Assembly: GCA_913049615.1 (NCBI GenBank)
Contig: CAJWZI010000141.1
Coordinates: 1-5,495, forward strand
Length of the DNA: 5,495 bases
Direction: 5' to 3'
Source: an uncultured Alphaproteobacteria bacterium
GTDB lineage: Bacteria; Pseudomonadota; Alphaproteobacteria; GCA-2731375
Part shown: piece by piece, positions 1 through 5,495 of the stretch
Numbering within the stretch: the first letter of the stretch is position 1
How the letters are laid out: the number at the start of each line of letters is the position of its first letter
Notes under the pieces: model-generated
Databases searched by the model: none
Seen by the model: only the letters and a program-made list of their open reading frames with translations
What the model was told of the DNA's origin: nothing
Program-made: the position numbers and the translations under genes

Positions 1-195
1 GTGATTTTGCGTTTTTCTGAAGGATCTAATGAAGCGGTGCCCGGATTTTTTTGCGTTTACTGGCCTAAATTCTCGTTTTTGAGAAGAGCCCGGTATCTGG
101 CGGCTGTATGCTGTGAGCCAGGGAAGGTTTGCTGCGACAATCATGTTCTCGCCCCCCCAGTCTTGATATGAACGGTGCAAATTTGAGGTAATTTA

Positions 196-981
196 ATGTT
201 CACTAGTAACCCTTTCGCCGAACTATCATCATTCATACCGCCTGAAGTCATGCAGACGTACATCGTCGTTATGATTATTTTGGTTGCTGTAGGCACGCTG
301 TACGACATCATCCACAAAAGGAGCGCCAAATATTTTGTCGACAATTGGCGAAATGCAAAAGCAAAAGGCGGGCAGGAAGTCGGTGGCGGAGATATGGTCT
401 CCTTGGCAGTCCAGACCGTTGTCGTGGACGGTCTGACTTCCGGTGAGTTCTGTGATGCGCGGCGTAGAATTGCCCATCTGCTGACGATGTATGGCTTCCT
501 AATTTACGTGATAACAACCGTTATCATGGTGTTTTGTTACCCGACGTCCGATACGTCCACACCCACCATCCTGCCACAAATGTGGTGTATCGGAGCGTTG
601 TTGGTATGCCTTGGCGGCTACTGGTTTTGGTTCTTCATTCGGGTCGACGTCGTCGCCGAAGGCTATTCACCATTCCGTATTATTCGTGCTGATTTATTCA
701 TCCTCTCTCTTTTAGGGAGTGTGACACTCGGCCTGGTCTGGGCCTATTTGCAGGTGTCCGGTAATTCTTGGTCGAACGTATTTCTCGGTTTATACCTGAT
801 TGCGACAACAGTGTTGTTCGGATCCGTTCCGTGGTCCAAGTTTTCGCACATGTTTTTCAAGCCTGCGGCAGCCTTCCAGAAAAGAGTAGAAAATGCTAAC
901 GGTTCGCGGAGTAACCTGCCGGCCCCTGTCGACAAACCGGAAATATTCGGCAGTGCCCGCAAACAGCCCCGACATTATTAA
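196..981 (+). CDS. aprM: AprM, membrane partner of dissimilatory APS reductase
   Basis: This 261-residue integral membrane protein is the probable electron-transfer anchor for AprBA, passing electrons from sulfite oxidation toward the quinone pool. About five hydrophobic helices can be read at residues 21-38, 96-115, 127-148, 166-185 and 193-212. A basic, soluble-looking loop (41-93) lies between helices 1 and 2, and a polar tail of about 38 residues ends the protein. The motif PWSKFSHMFFKP (212-223) after the last helix resembles the end of DsrM/NarI-type cytochrome b subunits. H94, at the start of helix 2, and H218 are candidate haem ligands, which is inference. GAGG at 185-188, seven bases before the ATG, supports the start. 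The gene leads aprBA, the order known for AprM-dependent sulfur oxidisers. Its base composition is visibly lower in GC than that of the downstream genes. The name rests on topology and position; biochemical evidence for the family is thin. Confidence 0.88.
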   Translation: MFTSNPFAELSSFIPPEVMQTYIVVMIILVAVGTLYDIIHKRSAKYFVDNWRNAKAKGGQEVGGGDMVSLAVQTVVVDGLTSGEFCDARRRIAHLLTMYGFLIYVITTVIMVFCYPTSDTSTPTILPQMWCIGALLVCLGGYWFWFFIRVDVVAEGYSPFRIIRADLFILSLLGSVTLGLVWAYLQVSGNSWSNVFLGLYLIATTVLFGSVPWSKFSHMFFKPAAAFQKRVENANGSRSNLPAPVDKPEIFGSARKQPRHY

Positions 982-1024
982 TCAACTCATTACTGCCCTT
1001 AGATTCAGGAGATAACGGTCTATC

Positions 1025-1486
1025 ATGCCGACATTTGTCTATATGACGCGTTGCGACGGCTGTGGCCATTGCGTCGATATCTGTCCGTCCGACATCATGC
1101 ACATAGATACTACCAGTCGCCGTGCTTACAACATTGAACCCAATATGTGTTGGGAATGCTACTCCTGCGTGAAGGCATGTCCACAAAATGCGATCGATGT
1201 ACGCGGTTATGCCGACTTCGCCCCTTTAGGCCACAGCGTTCGGGTTCTCCGAGAAGAAGAAAAGGGCACAATTTCATGGAAGATTAAATTCCGAAACGGA
1301 AGCGAGAAAAGTTTTATTTCTCCAATCCGGACTACGCCATGGGGCTCGATTAAGTCACCGTCTGATTATGAGGTGCCGAGCCAGGAAGCTTTGAAGTCAG
1401 AGGATCTTGCGCACGAACCGGAAGCACTCAACATAGACAAGCTGCCTGCGTTGACACCAGATAAGCTCAAGCAAGGATTGGTATAG
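1025..1486 (+). CDS. aprB: APS reductase beta subunit, 2x[4Fe-4S] ferredoxin-type
   Basis: This 153-residue cytoplasmic subunit carries electrons between the FAD of AprA and an outside partner, here presumably AprM. Two ferredoxin cysteine sets are intact: C10, C13, C16, C20 and C42, C45, C48, C52, each followed by the usual proline. W43, inside CWECYSC, matches the tryptophan that sits between a cluster and FAD in the Archaeoglobus enzyme. The first cysteine set is the compact CDGCGHC form, as in sulfur oxidisers such as Allochromatium, without the insertion seen in the Archaeoglobus protein. The segment IRTTPWGSI (101-109) and the acidic tail to residue 153 match the C-terminal arm that wraps around AprA in known structures. 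AGGAGA at 1007-1012 is a strong ribosome site, 12 bases from the ATG and so slightly far. The stop overlaps the aprA start by one base, so the two are almost certainly translated from one message. Confidence 0.97.
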   Translation: MPTFVYMTRCDGCGHCVDICPSDIMHIDTTSRRAYNIEPNMCWECYSCVKACPQNAIDVRGYADFAPLGHSVRVLREEEKGTISWKIKFRNGSEKSFISPIRTTPWGSIKSPSDYEVPSQEALKSEDLAHEPEALNIDKLPALTPDKLKQGLV

Positions 1487-1488
1487 TG
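1473..1488 (+). promoter_or_regulatory. ribosome binding site and GTG start of aprA
   Basis: AAGGA at 1473-1477 lies eight bases before the GTG at 1486-1488. The G of the aprB stop codon TAG is also the first base of that GTG. The nearest ATG in frame (1492-1494) would be 14 bases from the same site, which is too far. This favours the GTG and suggests that aprA translation is coupled to aprB termination, which would keep the subunits at equal amounts. Confidence 0.7.
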
Positions 1489-3330
1489 AGTATGTTCAGA
1501 CGTAGGAAAACGATTTTAGTGGATTCGGATATCCTCGTCGTCGGCGGCGGCATGTCTGGTTGCGGGGCGACGTACGAATCCAGATACTGGGGACGCGACC
1601 TTAAGGTTGTTTGTGTCGAGAAGGCAAATATCGAGCGCAGCGGCGCTGTCGCACAAGGTCTCTATGCGATCAATTGTTATATGGGCATGCAGTGGGATGA
1701 GAATCAGCCCGAGGATCATGTACGCTACGCCCGGAACGACTTGATGGGTCTTGTGCGGGAGGATCTGGGTTACGATATTGCCCGCCATGTCGATTCCACG
1801 GTGCATAAGTTTGAGGAGTGGGGTCTGCCCATAATGAAGGACCCGGAAACCGGGCGGTATTTGCGTGAAGGCCAATGGCAGATCATGATTCACGGAGAAA
1901 GCTATAAGCCAATCGTCGCCGAGGCAGCCCGCAAGGCGGCCACGGAAGTTTATAACCGGATCATGGTGACGCACCTATTAAACGACAAGAGTAGGCCCAA
2001 CCGGGTCGCTGGGGCCGTTGGTTTTAATGTTCGTACCGGGGATTTCTATGTTTTCCGCGCGAAGGCAGTAATTGTAGCTGCTGGAGGTGCGTCGCATATC
2101 TTCAAGCCGCGCGCGGTCGGTGAAGGCATGGGACGTACCTGGTACGCCCCATGGAGCAGCGGCTCCGCATATGCGTTGCCAATCCTATCTGGCGCTAAGA
2201 TGATGCAGATGGAAAACCGGATCGTCCTAACCCGATTTAAGGACGGTTATGGCCCGGTCGGCGCCTACTTCCTGCATCTTAAGACGTACACTGAAAATGC
2301 ATATGGGGATGAGTACGAGTCCAAGTGGTATGATCACACCAAGGAATTGGTCGGAGATTACATTGATCGGCACCCTGTGCCGACCTGCCTACGCAACCAT
2401 GCTTTTCTGGAGGAGGTAAAAGCGGGCCGTGGACCCATCCGCATGGTGACGAAAGAGGCGTTTCAAGATCCGCATAAGGAGACCGTTGGCTGGGAAAATT
2501 TTCTTGGGATGACAATCGGGCAGGCGGTTGTCTGGGCCTCGCAAAATATTGATCCGAAGCATACCAATCCCGAGTTGACTACTTCGGAACCTTACGTCAT
2601 GGGGTCGCACGCCACGTGCTCTGGTGCATGGGCAAGTGGCCCATCGGATTACGCCCCCTCGGATTACCAGTGGGGGTACAACCGGATGATGACTGTCGAG
2701 GGGCTTTTTGGCGCTGGCGACACAATCGGCGGCACCGCCCACAAGTTCTCGTCGGGATCATTTACTGAAGGCCGGATAGCCGGAAAGGCGGCGGTCAATT
2801 ACGTGAACGATTTGGGTAGTGAGCTGCCTGAGGTAAGTGAGCGGGAGTACGAAGATTTGAAGAAGGTTGTCTTCCAGCCCATGGAAAACTACGAAGTTGG
2901 CCGCAATGAGATCGTCGCTGGAACTGTTTCGCCGAGTTATTTGCTCCCTCTACACGGTCTTCAGCGTCTCGAGAAGATCATGGACGAATACGTCGGCGGC
3001 ATCAGTTCTCACTATACAACGAATGAACCCCTGCTCACTCGTGGGTTAGAGTTGCTGGGCATGCTGCAGGAAGACCTCGACCATTTAGGGGCAGAAGACT
3101 TGCACCAGCTTCAGCGCGCATGGGAACTTCAACATCGGGTTCTGGCCTCGGAGTGTGTGACCCACCATACGATGTTTAGGGAAGAAACGCGGTGGCCGGG
3201 GTACTACTATCGGGCCGATCATCCTAAGCTGGATGACAATGATTGGCATTGCTTCACCCTATCCCAATACGACCGGGACTCCGGGAAATGGGAAATGGAG
3301 AAGGCGCCCGTCTATCATATCGTTGACTAG
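1486..3330 (+). CDS. aprA: APS reductase alpha subunit, FAD catalytic subunit
   Basis: This is the catalytic subunit of dissimilatory APS reductase. In an oxidiser it turns sulfite and AMP into APS, using FAD as the site of sulfite addition. The 614 residues belong to the fumarate reductase/succinate dehydrogenase flavoprotein family. The N-terminal dinucleotide fold shows GGGMSG (20-25) and ends near E45. A second FAD-contact stretch, VIVAAGGASHIF, spans 195-206. By comparison with the Archaeoglobus enzyme, N63 (in AINCY), W219, R250 (in RFKDGYGP) and H375 (in GSHATCSGAW) correspond to its active-site Asn74, Trp234, Arg265 and His398; these alignments are from memory. AGDTIGGTAHKFSSGS (410-425) is the late FAD-binding loop. 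The reading frame is intact from end to end, with nothing missing. Length is slightly short of the roughly 630-640 residues of other AprA proteins. The direction of catalysis is inferred from aprM and the compact AprB, not from AprA itself. Confidence 0.97.
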   Translation: MSMFRRRKTILVDSDILVVGGGMSGCGATYESRYWGRDLKVVCVEKANIERSGAVAQGLYAINCYMGMQWDENQPEDHVRYARNDLMGLVREDLGYDIARHVDSTVHKFEEWGLPIMKDPETGRYLREGQWQIMIHGESYKPIVAEAARKAATEVYNRIMVTHLLNDKSRPNRVAGAVGFNVRTGDFYVFRAKAVIVAAGGASHIFKPRAVGEGMGRTWYAPWSSGSAYALPILSGAKMMQMENRIVLTRFKDGYGPVGAYFLHLKTYTENAYGDEYESKWYDHTKELVGDYIDRHPVPTCLRNHAFLEEVKAGRGPIRMVTKEAFQDPHKETVGWENFLGMTIGQAVVWASQNIDPKHTNPELTTSEPYVMGSHATCSGAWASGPSDYAPSDYQWGYNRMMTVEGLFGAGDTIGGTAHKFSSGSFTEGRIAGKAAVNYVNDLGSELPEVSEREYEDLKKVVFQPMENYEVGRNEIVAGTVSPSYLLPLHGLQRLEKIMDEYVGGISSHYTTNEPLLTRGLELLGMLQEDLDHLGAEDLHQLQRAWELQHRVLASECVTHHTMFREETRWPGYYYRADHPKLDDNDWHCFTLSQYDRDSGKWEMEKAPVYHIVD

Positions 3331-3419
3331 ATCGGGTCCGGGACACATCCTTTTGATACAGTGAGATTTTTTCTGGCGATGATTGAGGCCGACTGGTATG
3401 GCTCTCCCTCAGAGTGTTG

Positions 3420-3459
3420 GTCACAAAGTGACATCTTTTGGCTGATCTCGGTGACGTCA
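3420..3459. promoter_or_regulatory. two palindromes ahead of the phosphoesterase, possible operator
   Basis: The 179-base gap between aprA and the phosphoesterase holds GTCAC-AAA-GTGAC (3420-3432) and the perfect palindrome TGACGTCA (3452-3459). The element GTGACRTC occurs directly repeated at 3428-3435 and 3451-3458, about two helical turns apart, a spacing that suits a dimeric regulator. No convincing promoter boxes accompany it. The first palindrome is followed by ATCTTTT, but its five-pair stem is too weak to call a terminator. Palindromes this short do occur by chance in a gap of this size. Confidence 0.2.
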
Positions 3460-3509
3460 TTGGCACCTGACGAGCCGGCGATGAGAACAGGAAGGTCGCT
3501 TTTAGGATC

Positions 3510-4307
3510 ATGATCATCGCCCAGATCACCGACACCCACCTTGTAGCTGCCAACGCAGCCGACCCGATGTTTAACGCGCGGACAGAGAACCTTCGCGCGT
3601 GCGTAGCTGATATCAACGGCCTTGATCCCAAACCCAATGCCGTTATTCATACTGGCGATATTACCCAACACGGCAAGGCGGCTGAATTTGCCCACGCCCG
3701 ATCGCTCCTCGCCAATTTAGAGGCACCTCTGTACGTCACCCCTGGCAACCGTGATGGCCGCGCCGAAATGGCCCGGGCCTTTGCAAACGATGGTTATCTG
3801 TTGTCCGATTGTGCGTTTGCGCACTATGCGGTCGAGATCCATCCCGTGAGGTTGGTTGCGGTGGATTCTCTCTCCGACGATGGTAGTGCCAAGGGGGACC
3901 TTTGCGATGCCCGCCTGGCAATGCTCGACGCGACCCTGGCCGAAGCGCCTGCGCGGCCAACAGCATTGTTCATGCATCACCCGCCCTTCGACGTGTCTGC
4001 CGCTCCCGACCCGTTTGCGTACCAACATCGTAAGGCAGTGGCGGGTCTGATAGCGGTTGTATTGCGGCATCCGCAGGTAGTCCGCATCTTTACCGGCCAC
4101 ATGCACCGCCCATGGACCGCAACGGTAGGAGGCGTTGCCGCGAGTACCGTTCCTAGTGTCGCCGTCGATCGGCGGTATGGACCCTATGCTGCAGCGATGG
4201 AGGGGCGGCCAGTCTACCAGGTGCACAGGTTCGAGGGCGATGGGGGATTTGTCAGCCAGACCCGCTTGCCTGCATCTGGTCTGCAGTCGTCCGACTCGTG
4301 CAGCTAA
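3510..4307 (+). CDS. calcineurin-like metallophosphoesterase, GpdQ/CpdA-like
   Basis: This 265-residue soluble protein belongs to the calcineurin-like dimetal phosphoesterases, closest in layout to class III cyclic-nucleotide or glycerophosphodiester phosphodiesterases. All metal-ligand motifs are present in order: D8 and H10 (DTH), D50 (GD), N80 (GNRD), H156 (MHHPP), H197 and H199 (GHMH). Positions D8, H10, D50, N80 and H156 coincide with those described for Enterobacter GpdQ. The usual GNH motif is GNR here (R81). No signal peptide or membrane helix is seen, so it should act in the cytoplasm. The ATG is chosen because the fold's first strand, MIIAQITDTH, begins there. The Shine-Dalgarno signal is poor: AGGAAGG at 3489-3495 is far and AGGA at 3504-3507 too close. 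Lines I counted here run 62-70% GC, against about 50-60% in aprA. Its substrate is unknown; cAMP, a phosphodiester or another nucleotide are all possible. Its role beside apr and sat is unproven. Confidence 0.9.
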   Translation: MIIAQITDTHLVAANAADPMFNARTENLRACVADINGLDPKPNAVIHTGDITQHGKAAEFAHARSLLANLEAPLYVTPGNRDGRAEMARAFANDGYLLSDCAFAHYAVEIHPVRLVAVDSLSDDGSAKGDLCDARLAMLDATLAEAPARPTALFMHHPPFDVSAAPDPFAYQHRKAVAGLIAVVLRHPQVVRIFTGHMHRPWTATVGGVAASTVPSVAVDRRYGPYAAAMEGRPVYQVHRFEGDGGFVSQTRLPASGLQSSDSCS

Positions 4308-4400
4308 GTCTTTCCAATTTTTCTCGATCGTCTGGCTCTTCGTTGCACGTGGGTGTGGGCCTCGCGGTGGTTGCAGCTTTAGATCAATTATGGTCGGTTA

Positions 4401-4431
4401 TTGACAATGTCAGGCTGTCCACGGCAAAAAT
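4401..4431 (+). promoter_or_regulatory. possible sat promoter with palindrome over the -35 box
   Basis: In the 154-base gap before sat, a perfect TTGACA (4401-4406) is followed after 19 bases by AAAAAT (4426-4431), a four-of-six match to the -10 consensus. The spacing is longer than ideal. The -35 box is overlapped by the palindrome TGACA-A-TGTCA (4402-4412), which could be an operator. If real, sat could be transcribed separately from aprMBA. I see no clear terminator after the phosphoesterase, so read-through from upstream is equally possible. Confidence 0.28.
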
Positions 4432-4461
4432 TGGCTGAATAATGGTATTTTGAGAGGTTAC

Positions 4462-5495
4462 ATGGCTGGGCTCATACCGCCACATGGAAAAAGTCAACTC
4501 AATCCGTTGATTGCCTCTGAGGCCGGACACTCTGACGCGTTGACATATGCCGAGCAGTTGCGGAAGGTTCCGATGTCGAGCCGCGAGGTCTCTGACTTGC
4601 TAATGCTGGGTATGGGGGCCTATACGCCGCTAAAAGGGTTTATGGGAGAGGCAGACTGGCGAGGCTGTTGCCTTGATATGAAAACCGCGGATGGGTTATT
4701 TTGGCCGATCCCTATCACGCTTTCTTGCGAGAGCGACCTCGCCTCTGGTATTGCCGTTGGTGAGGAGGTGGCCTTGCTGGATGACACTGGCACGATTTTT
4801 GGCACCCTTGAGGTGACGGAGAAATATACGATCGATAAGGCGTTCGAATGCGCCCATGTTTACAGCACCACTGATGTTGCACATGCCGGCGTCGAGAAGG
4901 TGATGCAGCAAGGCGCTATCAACCTGGCCGGACCGGTGATCGTGCTCAACGAAGGCGATTACTCGGAAAAATACCCTGGTCTCTATTACCGTCCGGCCGA
5001 AACGAGAGCGCTGTTTCAGACTCAGGGCTGGAACACCGTCGCGGCCTTCCAGACACGTAATCCCATGCACCGCAGCCATGAATACCTGGCAAAAATTGCG
5101 GTTGAGATCTGTGACGGTCTACTCATCCATCAAGTCCTCGGCGCCCTCAAGCCGGGAGACATCCCGGCAGAGGTCCGCGTCGCTTCGATCAACGCCCTGG
5201 TGGCAAACTATTTTGTGCCTGGTACTGTAATTCAGGCCGGGTACCCCATCGAAATGCGTTATGCTGGGCCACGTGAAGCCTTGCTACATGCAGTGTTCCG
5301 GCAGAATTTTGGCTGCTCACATCTGGTTGTCGGGCGTGATCACGCCGGGTTAGGAGATTACTACGGACCGCTCGATGCTCATCACATCTTCGATCAAATT
5401 GATAAGGGCAGCTTGGAAATCCAGCCACTTAAAATTGACGTCACGTTTCATTGCTACAAGTGCGAAGGCATGGCGACGGGCAGGACCTGTCCGCA
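4462..5495 (+). CDS. sat: ATP sulfurylase (sulfate adenylyltransferase), 3' end outside window
   Basis: This cytoplasmic enzyme interconverts APS plus pyrophosphate with ATP plus sulfate. Beside aprMBA it should run toward ATP, completing sulfite oxidation and conserving energy. The first 344 codons are present and the frame is open to the edge; relatives of about 390-400 residues suggest some 50 are missing. After an N-terminal PUA-like domain, the nucleotide-binding motif [11 protein letters not shown] (197-207) and GRDHAG (291-296) of the catalytic domain are intact. C331, C334 and C343 have the spacing (C-x2-C-x8-C) of the zinc-binding cysteines in the Thermus enzyme; a fourth ligand, if any, lies past the edge. 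The ATG at 4462 follows GAGAGG (4452-4457) with a short four-base gap, and the protein begins like other bacterial Sat proteins. This is the homo-oligomeric Sat type, not the CysDN assimilatory form, and no APS-kinase domain is visible in the part present. Confidence 0.96.
   Translation, partial: MAGLIPPHGKSQLNPLIASEAGHSDALTYAEQLRKVPMSSREVSDLLMLGMGAYTPLKGFMGEADWRGCCLDMKTADGLFWPIPITLSCESDLASGIAVGEEVALLDDTGTIFGTLEVTEKYTIDKAFECAHVYSTTDVAHAGVEKVMQQGAINLAGPVIVLNEGDYSEKYPGLYYRPAETRALFQTQGWNTVAAFQTRNPMHRSHEYLAKIAVEICDGLLIHQVLGALKPGDIPAEVRVASINALVANYFVPGTVIQAGYPIEMRYAGPREALLHAVFRQNFGCSHLVVGRDHAGLGDYYGPLDAHHIFDQIDKGSLEIQPLKIDVTFHCYKCEGMATGRTCP

Noticed and set aside
37..52. CGG-TGC-CCG followed by seven T, like a terminator for an upstream gene.
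   Set aside because: The stem is only three pairs long, too weak for an intrinsic terminator.
70..85. Inverted repeat TTCTC-GTTTTT-GAGAA in the leader.
   Set aside because: A five-pair AT-rich stem with no T-tract after it; likely chance.
1..171. A forward frame open from the left edge for 56 codons, ending 24 bases before aprM.
   Set aside because: The translation is rich in cysteine and aromatic residues, matches no family I know, and such an open run is not rare by chance. I cannot exclude the tail of an upstream gene.
1516..1974. Long minus-strand open frame inside aprA, and others inside aprA, sat and the phosphoesterase.
   Set aside because: They lie opposite strongly conserved genes, show no family motifs, and are expected shadows of GC-rich coding sequence.
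2644..2667. TCGGATTAC repeated 15 bases apart in aprA, encoding PSDYAPSDYQ.
   Set aside because: Related AprA proteins, as I recall them, have a similar GP-D-AP-EYQ segment of equal length, so this is convergence in sequence, not a duplication.
3283..3296. Tandem GGGAAAT repeat near the end of aprA.
   Set aside because: Two short copies inside coding sequence, with no frame effect.
4135..4404. Forward 89-codon frame overlapping the end of the phosphoesterase and the gap before sat.
   Set aside because: Most of it is out of frame inside the phosphoesterase, it has no good ribosome site, and the protein is not recognisable.

Overview
The window holds most of a dissimilatory sulfur-oxidation locus, all on the plus strand. 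The order is aprM, aprB, aprA, a calcineurin-like metallophosphoesterase, and sat, which runs off the right edge. The gene content and the aprM-B-A order are those of sulfur-oxidising Proteobacteria that use a membrane protein, AprM, with APS reductase rather than the QmoABC complex. The phosphoesterase and the moderate GC, rising from roughly 40-50% in aprM to above 60% in the phosphoesterase by eye, would fit an alphaproteobacterium. I hold that placement weakly, because apr genes are often transferred between lineages.

Layout. Positions 1-195 are an AT-rich leader with no gene I can support. aprM (196-981) encodes a five-helix membrane protein. After 43 bases comes aprB (1025-1486), a two-[4Fe-4S] ferredoxin-like subunit. 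It overlaps by one base with aprA (1486-3330), the FAD catalytic subunit, which starts with GTG. A 179-base gap follows. A GpdQ/CpdA-like metallophosphoesterase (3510-4307) comes next, then a 154-base gap with promoter-like and palindromic sequence. The last gene is sat (4462 onward), ATP sulfurylase, cut after 344 codons, probably some tens of residues short of its end.

How the genes work together. AprBA oxidises sulfite plus AMP to adenosine 5'-phosphosulfate (APS). Electrons pass from FAD through the two AprB clusters, presumably to AprM and the quinone pool. Sat then converts APS and pyrophosphate to sulfate and ATP, a substrate-level phosphorylation. The phosphoesterase is the unexpected member. 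It has a full set of metal ligands, but its substrate cannot be read from sequence, and its link to the pathway rests only on position.

I do not see a clearly new system. The points most worth a second look are the phosphoesterase between aprA and sat, its GNR in place of the usual GNH motif, and the reading frame that stays open from the aprA stop into the phosphoesterase start. The short palindromes in the two intergenic gaps are weaker leads.
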